Below are positions 25,010-33,101 of a stretch of DNA of 33,101 nucleotides, in pieces. The stretch's first letter is position 1. Each line of letters starts with the position of its first letter. Source of the stretch: an uncultured cyanobacterium (GTDB lineage Bacteria; Cyanobacteriota; Cyanobacteriia; Cyanobacteriales; Microcystaceae); NCBI GenBank assembly GCA_903887375.1, contig CAISPN010000051.1, positions 1 to 33,101 on the forward strand, in the 5' to 3' direction. A program made the translations under genes and the position numbers. A model generated the notes under the pieces. That model did no database searches and was not told the DNA's origin. It worked only from the letters and a program-made list of their open reading frames with translations.

Positions 25010-28000
25010 ATGAACACTTCAAACTACAATAACCTCTTGCCAGTACCGGATCTAATCGAGATTCAACACCACAGTTTTCGTTGGTTTTTAGAAGAAGGAC
25101 TGATAGAAGAACTAAACAGTTTCTCTCCTATCACTGACTATACTGGGAAACTAGAGCTTCATTTTATAGGGGACAATTACAAGTTAAAAGAACCAAAATA
25201 TAGTGTAGAAGAGTCTAAGCGTCGTGATAGCACATATTCAGTTCAGATGCATGTGCCTACTCGTCTGATTAATAAAGAGACCGGAGAAATTAAAGAAAAT
25301 ACAGTTTTCATTGGTGATTTACCCCTAATGACTGATCGGGGAACCTTTATAGTAAACGGAGCCGAAAGGGTAATTGTCAATCAAATTGTACGCTCTCCTG
25401 GAGTTTACTACAAATCAGAAACTGATAAAAATGGACGAAGAACTTATTCAGCCTCTTTGATTCCCAACAGAGGAGCTTGGTTAAAATTTGAAACAGACAA
25501 AAATGGCTTAGTCTGGGTAAGAATTGATAAAACACGCAAGCTCTCAGCTCAAGTTCTGCTCAAGGCAATAGGGCTAAGTGATAGCGAGATTACGGACTCA
25601 CTGCGCCATCCAGAGTATTACCAAAAAACACTAGATAAAGAAGGTAGCCCCTCTGAAGAAGATGCTTTACTAGAACTTTATCGTAAGCTCAGACCTGGCG
25701 AACCTCCTACTGTTACCGGTGGACAGATGCTTTTGGATTCACGTTTTTTTGATCCTAAGCGCTACGATCTAGGCAGAGTAGGTCGCTATAAACTCAACAG
25801 AAAACTAAATCTGAGCATACCTGATCACACCAGGATTTTAACTAGAGAAGATATCCTCACAGCGATAGATTACCTGATCAACTTAGAGTTTGACATGGGT
25901 AATACCGATGATATAGATCACTTGGGTAACCGTCGTGTTCGATCTGTAGGAGAACTGCTTCAAAACCAGGTTAGGGTGGGTTTGAATCGCCTGGAACGCA
26001 TCATCCGTGAGCGTATGACTGTTGGTGATTCAGATACACTCACTCCTGCTTCCTTGGTCAACCCCAAACCTTTAGTAGCAGCAATTAAGGAGTTCTTTGG
26101 CTCATCCCAACTCTCGCAGTTTATGGATCAGACCAATCCTTTAGCTGAGTTAACTCACAAGCGTCGCCTCTCAGCATTAGGCCCTGGTGGACTCACTAGA
26201 GAAAGAGCAGGCTTTGCTGTGCGGGATATTCACCCATCTCACTATGGGCGTATTTGTCCTGTAGAAACTCCCGAAGGGCCCAATGCCGGATTAATAGGCT
26301 CTTTAGCAACCTATGCAAGGGTCAACAGCTATGGTTTTATCGAAACTCCATACTATAGAGTAGAAAACGGCAGGGCCAGAAAAGATCAACCTCCCGTCTA
26401 CCTCACTGCTGATGAAGAAGATGATATGCGGGTAGCTCCTGGAGATGTAGCCACCGATCAACAAGGCTATATTCTAGGTCAAACTGTACCTGTTCGTTAT
26501 CGCCAAGAGTTTTCTACTACTACACCAGGACAAGTTGATTATATTGCAGTTTCCCCGGTGCAGATTGTCTCAGTTGCTACTTCCTTGATTCCTTTTCTAG
26601 AGCATGATGATGCAAACCGCGCCCTAATGGGGTCTAACATGCAACGTCAAGCGGTGCCTCTACTAAGGCCTGAAAGAGCATTGGTGGGGACAGGGCTGGA
26701 AGCTCAAACAGCCAGGGATTCTGGAATGGTCGTTGTGTCTCGTTATTACGGTACGGTAACTCACGTAGATGCAACCAGAATCAAAATCAAAGTAGAAGAT
26801 CTTGCAGTACCCCATCTACAGGATTATCTAGTAGATGAGATAGTTACAGTTTCAAGTAGAGTTTTAGCTGATCGTCTAGCTCAAGGCATTCACTACTTAG
26901 CAACAAACCAAAGCAGTGACATTCTCAATCGATTTGAAGATGAGAATCACAAGAAACAACTGACAGATTGGGTAATCGCTAGTTTGCAAGAAAGTTTGCC
27001 TCCTTCTTTAGATGCAGTTAAAGCCTACTTGGAAAGATTTCTAGCTTTCCTACTTGATTCTGAAAGAGGATTAGAGACAGTCATTATCAAGTCTCTCAAG
27101 GTAATGCCATTGCCTCAAGAATTGATCCCTAGTGAATGGCGTAGTAAATTAGCTAACCTGATTCAACCATATTTCAGAAGCGCTTTGATCAATTTAACAA
27201 TTGCTGCTAAAGCAAGTGTAAATATCAATATCTATAACGAGCATATAGCCATAGCTAGCAAAATTAAAGATGCCTTGGAGAACAAAAAACTCTCAATCCT
27301 GCCTAATCTAATTACAGATCTAGCCAATGTATTGGAGCGAACCAACAGCATAGAAATACCCAAGCACTTAATACCAATTCAAGAGCGTGAGATTGAGTAT
27401 CGTCTGCAGAAGTACCAAAGATCTAACCAAGATACCTGCCTCAACCAAAGGCCATTGGTCTATATTGGTGAAGATGTAGAACCTGGGCAAGTATTAGCCG
27501 ATGGCTCGGCTACTGAAGGTGGTGAAATTGCCCTGGGGCAAAATGTCCTTGTTGCCTATATGCCCTGGGAGGGTTACAACTACGAAGATGCTATCTTGAT
27601 CAGCGAAAGACTGGTCTATGACGATACTTATACTAGTATCCATATTGAAAAATATGAAATAGAAGCCAGACAGACCAAGCTAGGACCTGAAGAAATTACC
27701 AGAGAAATACCCAATGTTGGGGAAGATGCCCTTAGAAATCTCGACGAAAGAGGGATTATTCGTACGGGAGCCTGGGTTGAATCTGGCGATATCTTGGTAG
27801 GTAAAGTCACTCCAAAGGGTGAATCAGACCAGCCACCAGAAGAAAAGCTGCTTCGGGCAATCTTCGGAGAAAAAGCTCGTGATGTCAGAGATAACTCTCT
27901 CAGGGTACCTAACGGAGAAAAAGGAAGAGTTGTGGATGTGCGTGTCTTTACCCGTGAGCAAGGGGATGAATTGCCACCTGGAGCCAACATGGTTGTGCGG

Positions 28001-28888
28001 GTTTACGTTGCTCAAAAACGTAAAATCCAAGTCGGAGATAAAATGGCCGGTCGCCATGGTAACAAAGGAATCATCTCTCGTATCTTACCGATAGAAGATA
28101 TGCCTTACCTACCTGATGGACGTCCTGTTGATATAGTACTAAATCCATTGGGTGTGCCTTCTAGGATGAACGTAGGACAAGTTTTCGAATGCTTGCTAGG
28201 CTGGGCTGGGGAGAATCTTGGTGTGCGCTTTAAGGTCACTCCTTTTGATGAAATGTATGGAGAAGAATCCTCCAAAGAAACAGTCCATGGAATGCTCGAT
28301 GATGCTTCACATAAACCAAATCGTGATTGGGTTTTTGATCAGCAACAGCCCGGCAAGATCCAGGTCTATGATGGCAGAACTGGTGAGCCATTTGACCGTC
28401 CGGTCACAGTGGGCAAAGCCTACATGCTCAAGCTTGTTCACCTAGTCGATGACAAGATTCATGCTCGCTCTACTGGACCTTACTCATTGGTAACCCAGCA
28501 GCCACTCGGTGGAAAAGCTCAACAAGGTGGTCAGCGCTTTGGAGAGATGGAGGTCTGGGCACTAGAAGCTTATGGAGCAGCCTATACCCTACAGGAAATT
28601 CTGACTGTCAAGTCTGATGATATGCAGGGACGCAATGAAGCTCTCAACGCTATTGTCAAAGGCAAGCCTATACCAAGACCTGGCACACCGGAGTCCTTTA
28701 AAGTACTGATGAGGGAGCTGCAATCTCTTGGTTTAGATATCGCTGTTCACAAAGTAGAAACAAATGCCGATGATTCTGGCGGTAGCCGAGATATAGAAGT
28801 TGATTTGATGGTTGACAATTTCCGACGCACTCCCAGTCGTCCAACTTACGAATCTCTTGGACTGAGTGACTTAGATGATGAAAGCTAA
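25010..28888 (+). CDS. rpoB: DNA-directed RNA polymerase subunit beta, with large insertion
   Basis: A 1292-residue beta subunit. The ATG at 25010 ([19 protein letters not shown]) is preferred over an in-frame TTG at 24956, which would add 18 unlike residues. Family landmarks are the fork and rifampicin regions ([20 protein letters not shown]), [28 protein letters not shown] and the C-terminal [15 protein letters not shown]. Cyanobacterial RpoB is usually about 1100 residues. The excess lies almost entirely at residues 597-794, between [11 protein letters not shown] and [14 protein letters not shown]. There a helical stretch of about 198 residues replaces a loop of some 10-40 residues. It lacks intein ends. 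RpoB assembles with alpha, RpoC1, RpoC2 and omega. RpoC2 follows after 24 bases; rpoC1 is not here. Confidence 0.96.
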   Translation: MNTSNYNNLLPVPDLIEIQHHSFRWFLEEGLIEELNSFSPITDYTGKLELHFIGDNYKLKEPKYSVEESKRRDSTYSVQMHVPTRLINKETGEIKENTVFIGDLPLMTDRGTFIVNGAERVIVNQIVRSPGVYYKSETDKNGRRTYSASLIPNRGAWLKFETDKNGLVWVRIDKTRKLSAQVLLKAIGLSDSEITDSLRHPEYYQKTLDKEGSPSEEDALLELYRKLRPGEPPTVTGGQMLLDSRFFDPKRYDLGRVGRYKLNRKLNLSIPDHTRILTREDILTAIDYLINLEFDMGNTDDIDHLGNRRVRSVGELLQNQVRVGLNRLERIIRERMTVGDSDTLTPASLVNPKPLVAAIKEFFGSSQLSQFMDQTNPLAELTHKRRLSALGPGGLTRERAGFAVRDIHPSHYGRICPVETPEGPNAGLIGSLATYARVNSYGFIETPYYRVENGRARKDQPPVYLTADEEDDMRVAPGDVATDQQGYILGQTVPVRYRQEFSTTTPGQVDYIAVSPVQIVSVATSLIPFLEHDDANRALMGSNMQRQAVPLLRPERALVGTGLEAQTARDSGMVVVSRYYGTVTHVDATRIKIKVEDLAVPHLQDYLVDEIVTVSSRVLADRLAQGIHYLATNQSSDILNRFEDENHKKQLTDWVIASLQESLPPSLDAVKAYLERFLAFLLDSERGLETVIIKSLKVMPLPQELIPSEWRSKLANLIQPYFRSALINLTIAAKASVNINIYNEHIAIASKIKDALENKKLSILPNLITDLANVLERTNSIEIPKHLIPIQEREIEYRLQKYQRSNQDTCLNQRPLVYIGEDVEPGQVLADGSATEGGEIALGQNVLVAYMPWEGYNYEDAILISERLVYDDTYTSIHIEKYEIEARQTKLGPEEITREIPNVGEDALRNLDERGIIRTGAWVESGDILVGKVTPKGESDQPPEEKLLRAIFGEKARDVRDNSLRVPNGEKGRVVDVRVFTREQGDELPPGANMVVRVYVAQKRKIQVGDKMAGRHGNKGIISRILPIEDMPYLPDGRPVDIVLNPLGVPSRMNVGQVFECLLGWAGENLGVRFKVTPFDEMYGEESSKETVHGMLDDASHKPNRDWVFDQQQPGKIQVYDGRTGEPFDRPVTVGKAYMLKLVHLVDDKIHARSTGPYSLVTQQPLGGKAQQGGQRFGEMEVWALEAYGAAYTLQEILTVKSDDMQGRNEALNAIVKGKPIPRPGTPESFKVLMRELQSLGLDIAVHKVETNADDSGGSRDIEVDLMVDNFRRTPSRPTYESLGLSDLDDES

Positions 28889-28905
28889 AGCTAATGACAA
28901 TTTTG

Positions 28906-28909
28906 GGAG
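28906..28909 (+). promoter_or_regulatory. Ribosome binding site deciding the rpoC2 start
   Basis: GGAG (28906-28909) lies 3 bases before an ATG at 28913 and 6 bases before a second ATG at 28916. The second spacing is the better one, so rpoC2 is taken to start at 28916. Confidence 0.4.
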
Positions 28910-28915
28910 ACTATG

Positions 28916-31900
28916 ATGTTTTATAATTACACCGTCGATAAGGGCCGTCTGAAAAAGCTAATTGCTAGTGTTTATCGCAGTCATGGTTCAGCTCGTTGCG
29001 CGCAACTAGCTGATGGACTCAAAGATCTGGGCTTTCGCTATGCAACTCAGGCTGGGGTTTCAATCAGTGTAAATGATCTGACTGTTCCACCAGCTAAAAA
29101 GCAAATGCTCGAAGAGGCAGAACAGGAAATTCGTATGACAGAACAGCGCTTTGCCAGGGGAGAAATCACCGAAGTAGAACGCTTTCAAAAGGTAATTGAC
29201 ACATGGAATGGGACTTCAGAATTACTGAAAGATGAAGTGATCCGTAACTTCCGTGTCACCGATCCTCTTAACTCGGTTTATATGATGGCCTTTTCCGGTG
29301 CAAGGGGTAATATGAGCCAAGTTCGTCAATTAGTAGGTATGAGGGGGCTAATGGCTAATCCTCAAGGGGAACTGATTGACTTGCCCATCAAAACTAATTT
29401 CCGAGAAGGATTGACAGTCACAGAATATATCATTTCATCCTACGGAGCGAGAAAAGGGTTAGTTGACACTGCATTGCGTACTGCTGATTCGGGTTATCTA
29501 ACCCGTCGTCTAGTAGATGTTGCTCAAGATGTCATCGTTCGGGAAGTTGACTGTGGAACCGATAGAAGTATTACGGTTACCCCAATGAAAGATGGGGATA
29601 GGGTTTTAATTCCCTTGGCAGATCGCCTCTTGGGTAGAATTTTAGCCGAAGATTTTGAAGTCGATGGAGAAATAATTGCTAAGCGCAATCAAGATATCGA
29701 TGATGATTTAGCCAAGAAAATTGGACGTGCTCGCGAAGAAATCAAGGTTCGTTCTCCTTTAACTTGTGCATCTTCTCGCTCAGTCTGTCAACATTGCTAC
29801 GGTTGGAGTTTAGCCCATGGCCATATGGTGGATATGGGAGAAGCCATAGGTATTATTGCTGCCCAATCAATTGGAGAGCCAGGTACTCAGCTAACCATGC
29901 GTACTTTCCACACAGGTGGGGTATTTACTGGAGAAGTTGCCCGTTCAGTCAAATCACCCATCGATGGTACAATTCGCCTGAGCAAAGAGCTAGTTACCCG
30001 TCGTATCCGTACTCCACATGGCGATGACTGTGAACAGATTGAAGTTTCAGGAGATTTAACTGTAGTGCCTCTTACCAAAGGAGTATCTCCAGTTGAGTAT
30101 CACCTTAATCCTGGTTCGCTTCTTTTTGTTGAAGATGGTGCCAAAGTTGAAGCAGGACATGTGATTATTGAAGAATCTACAGTTAAACTACAGCGCTCAA
30201 CCGAAAGAGCTACCAAGGATGTGGCTACAATCCTGGCCGGTGAGATATTTTTCGCAAATATCGTACCTGAAGAAAAGACAGATCGCCAAGGTAATACAAC
30301 TCGTATAGCAGGCCGTAGCGGTTTAATCTGGATACTCTCTGGCGAAGTTTATAACCTGCCGCCTGGAGCAGAAGCCACCGTCAACAACGATGACTATGTT
30401 GAAGAAGGTAATGTCTTAGCTGAAACCAAACTAATCACCAATAATGGCGGTCTAGTGAGAACCGTTTTGGGTAGCCGTGAGATCGAGATTGTCACTGCTT
30501 CTGCTATTTTAGATAGCGCTCAGGTCAAGGTAGAAACCACTGGTGGACGTGAGCAATATATTATTCAGACTGTTGATGGACAAAGATTTGCTCTTAAAAC
30601 TACCCCAGGAACTAAAGTTCCCAACCACTCAATCATTGCAGAATTGATTGATGATCGCTATCGGACAACTACTGGTGGGATCGTTAAATATGCAGGAATT
30701 GAGATCAGCAAAGGCGGCCGCAAACAGGGCTACGAGATTATTAAAGGAGGTACCTTGGTTTGGGTACCAGAAGAAACTCATGAAGTCAACAAAGATATTG
30801 GACTTCTCAATGTAGAAGATGGAGAGTATGTAGAAGCCGGAACCGAGGTGGTTAAGGACATCTTCTGCCAATCTAGTGGAGTAGTAGAGATCATTCAAAA
30901 AAATGATATTCTGCGTGAAATCATTGTCAAGCCAGGCGATATATATAGAGATCTAGATCCTGACTGGTTGATGACATTTGAAAGTGGTTCTCTGGTTCAA
31001 CCTGGCACCGAAATTATTCCTGGTGTAGTAGTGGGTGAACTGCGCCAAGGGGATATTGTAGAAACAACTGAGGGTATGGCTCTATTGCTAAGGCCAGTGG
31101 AGGAATATACAGTCTCTGATGAACCTGCTTCACCATCTCAAGGTTCAATCAACCAAGAGGGAGAACGTACCATTGAGCTGCGTTCTGTTCAACGTCTTTA
31201 CTATAAAGATGGCGAGAGGGTTCGTTCAGTAGAGGGCACTAATCTTTTGAGCACTCAGTTAGTACTTGAAATGTCTTCACAAGAAAAAGATGGCATCATT
31301 CATCTAACTGCTGATATTGAAATCAAAAAAGATGAAAAAGCTAACTGTGATCGTTTGCAATTGGTGATTTTGGAGTCATTAACCCTCAGACGTGATAGCG
31401 AAACCGATCCTTATGGTGGAAGCGTTCAGACTAGAGTTTTGGTTCAAAATGGACAACAGATCCCCAAAGGAGCAGTAGTAGCGCGCACCGAAATCCAATG
31501 TAAAGAAAATGGTTACGTCAGAGGTATTCAAGGCGGAAATGAAGTAGTAAGACGCATTTTGGTGATGCGCGAATCTGACCAATTTACCTTAACAATTCCC
31601 GGTAAATCTAAGCTTAAAGTTGGGGATCTTCTTGTAGCAGGCACTACACTTGCTCCCGGGTTAATTTTGTCAGACTCTGGTCAAGTAGTTTCTCTCCAAG
31701 AAGTTAAAGAAGGATTCGAAGTGAAATTCCGCTCAGCACGTCCTTATCGTGTCTCTGCTGGAGCTATTCTTCATGTCGAACATGGAGATTTAGTTCAAAG
31801 GGGAGACAATCTGGTTCTGTTGGTTTTTGAAAGGGCTAAAACTGGCGATATCATCCAGGGTCTACCAAGGATCGAAGAGTTGCTAGAAGCTCGTAAACCA

Positions 31901-32902
31901 AGAGAAGCCTGTGTCTTAGCACGCAAACCTGGTATTTGCCAAGTAGAATATGCCAATGATGAAACGGTAGATATTAAGGTCATTGAAGAAGATGGCATGA
32001 TTAGTGAATATCCTCTCTTACCTGGACAGATTTCCATCGTTTCTGATGGTCAAAAAGTTGAAGGGGGTGAACCACTGACTGACGGGCCTTCCAACCCACA
32101 TGAGTTGTTGGAAACCTATTTCAATCTTCATCTTGAAGTTGATGGTATTCAAGAAGGCACACTCAAAGCTTTGCGCAAAACTCAAAAGTCTTTGGTCGAT
32201 TCGGTTCAATCTGTTTATCAATCTCAGGGAATTGATATTTCCGATAAACATATCGAGGTGATCGTTCGCCAAATGACTTATAAGGTTCGCATTGACGATG
32301 GAGGGGATAGCACTGCTCTTCCAGGAGAATTGGTCGAATTGCGTGGGATAGAAAAGCACAATGAAACAGTCTCTCTAACTGGTCAGGCTCCTGTCAAATA
32401 CACCCCTGTTTTGTTGGGAATCACTAAGGCTTCTTTGAATACTGACAGTTTCATCAGTGCTGCATCATTCCAAGAAACCACTCGGGTTCTGACTGAAGCA
32501 GCCATTGAAGGAAAGTCTGACTGGCTGCGTGGTCTCAAAGAAAATGTCATCATTGGACGTTTGATTCCTGCAGGAACAGGCTTTGGTGCTCATGAAGATG
32601 CAGCCGCCGCAGCACTCTTAAGTGAACCCATTGAGGATAATGCTTATTCTCGCCCTTCTTACGAGATGGGTGATCGCCATTATGAAGATGAGGGATTTGG
32701 CAATAGTCTGACAGTCGGTAACCTTGACAATGATTTGGTTGACGATCATATTGCTCGTCGAGTTATCGGCGGCGGTGTCAATCTAGATGGTGATGAGAAT
32801 GATTTAATAACTGATGTTCTATTCTCCGATGAAGAAGATCTCGAAGAGGATGAAGATGAGCTCTATGAAGATGACGATGAAGATGACGATTTGGATGATT
32901 AG
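28916..32902 (+). CDS. rpoC2: DNA-directed RNA polymerase subunit beta'' (RpoC2)
   Basis: A 1328-residue C-terminal half of the split beta-prime subunit. The N-terminal part matches family sequence closely ([44 protein letters not shown]). It has the four-cysteine zinc site (C in REVDCGTD and three in [11 protein letters not shown]) and the trigger loop ([20 protein letters not shown]). Between the trigger-loop halves comes the long cyanobacterial SI3 insertion, largely of hybrid-motif repeats. The closing part of the loop and jaw resumes near ARPYRVSAG and [17 protein letters not shown]. The last 29 residues are 21 Asp or Glu. Its partner RpoC1, carrying the catalytic NADFDGD site, is not encoded in this window. 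Confidence 0.96.
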   Translation: MFYNYTVDKGRLKKLIASVYRSHGSARCAQLADGLKDLGFRYATQAGVSISVNDLTVPPAKKQMLEEAEQEIRMTEQRFARGEITEVERFQKVIDTWNGTSELLKDEVIRNFRVTDPLNSVYMMAFSGARGNMSQVRQLVGMRGLMANPQGELIDLPIKTNFREGLTVTEYIISSYGARKGLVDTALRTADSGYLTRRLVDVAQDVIVREVDCGTDRSITVTPMKDGDRVLIPLADRLLGRILAEDFEVDGEIIAKRNQDIDDDLAKKIGRAREEIKVRSPLTCASSRSVCQHCYGWSLAHGHMVDMGEAIGIIAAQSIGEPGTQLTMRTFHTGGVFTGEVARSVKSPIDGTIRLSKELVTRRIRTPHGDDCEQIEVSGDLTVVPLTKGVSPVEYHLNPGSLLFVEDGAKVEAGHVIIEESTVKLQRSTERATKDVATILAGEIFFANIVPEEKTDRQGNTTRIAGRSGLIWILSGEVYNLPPGAEATVNNDDYVEEGNVLAETKLITNNGGLVRTVLGSREIEIVTASAILDSAQVKVETTGGREQYIIQTVDGQRFALKTTPGTKVPNHSIIAELIDDRYRTTTGGIVKYAGIEISKGGRKQGYEIIKGGTLVWVPEETHEVNKDIGLLNVEDGEYVEAGTEVVKDIFCQSSGVVEIIQKNDILREIIVKPGDIYRDLDPDWLMTFESGSLVQPGTEIIPGVVVGELRQGDIVETTEGMALLLRPVEEYTVSDEPASPSQGSINQEGERTIELRSVQRLYYKDGERVRSVEGTNLLSTQLVLEMSSQEKDGIIHLTADIEIKKDEKANCDRLQLVILESLTLRRDSETDPYGGSVQTRVLVQNGQQIPKGAVVARTEIQCKENGYVRGIQGGNEVVRRILVMRESDQFTLTIPGKSKLKVGDLLVAGTTLAPGLILSDSGQVVSLQEVKEGFEVKFRSARPYRVSAGAILHVEHGDLVQRGDNLVLLVFERAKTGDIIQGLPRIEELLEARKPREACVLARKPGICQVEYANDETVDIKVIEEDGMISEYPLLPGQISIVSDGQKVEGGEPLTDGPSNPHELLETYFNLHLEVDGIQEGTLKALRKTQKSLVDSVQSVYQSQGIDISDKHIEVIVRQMTYKVRIDDGGDSTALPGELVELRGIEKHNETVSLTGQAPVKYTPVLLGITKASLNTDSFISAASFQETTRVLTEAAIEGKSDWLRGLKENVIIGRLIPAGTGFGAHEDAAAAALLSEPIEDNAYSRPSYEMGDRHYEDEGFGNSLTVGNLDNDLVDDHIARRVIGGGVNLDGDENDLITDVLFSDEEDLEEDEDELYEDDDEDDDLDD

Positions 32903-32918
32903 TACTAGATGATCCTCG

Positions 32919-32950
32919 AAGCCGGTGTAATTTGCGCCGGCTTTTTTATT
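32919..32950 (+). terminator. Rho-independent terminator after rpoC2
   Basis: AAGCCGG (32919-32925) pairs with CCGGCTT (32937-32943). The stem extends by a U-G and a G-C pair to leave a 7-base loop, and TTTTTATTTTT follows. It lies 17 bases after the rpoC2 stop. On the other strand there is no T-run, so it works mainly for rpoC2. Confidence 0.85.
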
Positions 32951-32951
32951 T

Positions 32952-33101
32952 TTAGCGGTTAAGCCAAGCTGTTAAAGCTAGGGCTAAAGCGTCAGAGGCA
33001 TCATCAGGGGTGATTATTTTTTCTAGATTTAATTCTCTTGCGACTGATTCTTGAACTGATCTTTTGTCGGCTTTACCATGTCCTGTCAGTGCCTGCTTGA
33101 C
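32952..33101 (-). CDS. ruvC: Holliday junction resolvase RuvC, C-terminal end
   Basis: The last 49 codons of a gene reading into the window from the right edge, ending at TAA (complement of 32954-32952). The peptide [17 protein letters not shown], then [15 protein letters not shown], is the C-terminus of RuvC. It contains the GHGKADK segment and the two aspartates of the PDD-x-x-D active-site motif. RuvC cuts Holliday junctions together with RuvAB. The gene converges on rpoC2, with the terminator between them. The start lies outside the window. Confidence 0.88.
   Translation of the reverse strand, partial: VKQALTGHGKADKRSVQESVARELNLEKIITPDDASDALALALTAWLNR

Noticed and set aside
26798-27391. 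Intein in RpoB
   Set aside because: There is no Cys/Ser at the left junction, no His-Asn before a Cys/Ser/Thr at the right junction, and no intein-like blocks inside.

Overview
The window comes from a low-GC cyanobacterium (roughly 40% GC by eye). The evidence is the gene set: rpoC2 as a separate subunit gene (split beta-prime, typical of cyanobacteria and plastids), a Ycf46-type AAA protein, a DUF4327 protein, a GH57/DUF3536 protein, and the orders gpmI-secG and rpsT-tatD-rpoB. I cannot name the genus. Coding density is high and no gene-free gap exceeds about 205 bases.

Layout. 1-2000: an AT-rich edge with the end of a multi-pass membrane protein and a convergent sulfotransferase-like gene, probably part of a surface-polysaccharide locus. 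2100-4820: a PepSY-like membrane protein abutting a dihydroorotase-like protein that has lost most metal ligands, then two divergent envelope proteins of unknown role. 4930-12350: carbon metabolism, namely a GH57/DUF3536 protein, a thioredoxin, the glycogen branching enzyme GlgB, and divergently GpmI followed by SecG. The glgB-gpmI divergent promoter region carries three copies of an AGGTTAAC element. 12340-14210: an exported matrixin-type metalloprotease, DUF4327 and ArgB. 14410-20280: an unusually short RND transporter, the Ycf46 AAA ATPase and a multi-repeat membrane protein of the MscS/TM-helix type, closed by a clear terminator. 20330-23710: an exported amidohydrolase and a glycosyltransferase with a duplicated coiled-coil tail. 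23800-32900: rpsT, tatD, rpoB and rpoC2, then a terminator and the 3' end of ruvC on the other strand.

The most interesting points are: an insertion of roughly 165-190 residues in RpoB that is not an intein; the absence of rpoC1 between rpoB and rpoC2; an RND pump apparently missing both TolC-docking subdomains; a pseudo-dihydroorotase; and the palindromic operator-like cluster between glgB and gpmI. I saw no CRISPR array, insertion sequence, prophage, tRNA or rRNA gene. Most of the window is ordinary housekeeping DNA, and I did not find a clearly new multi-gene system.
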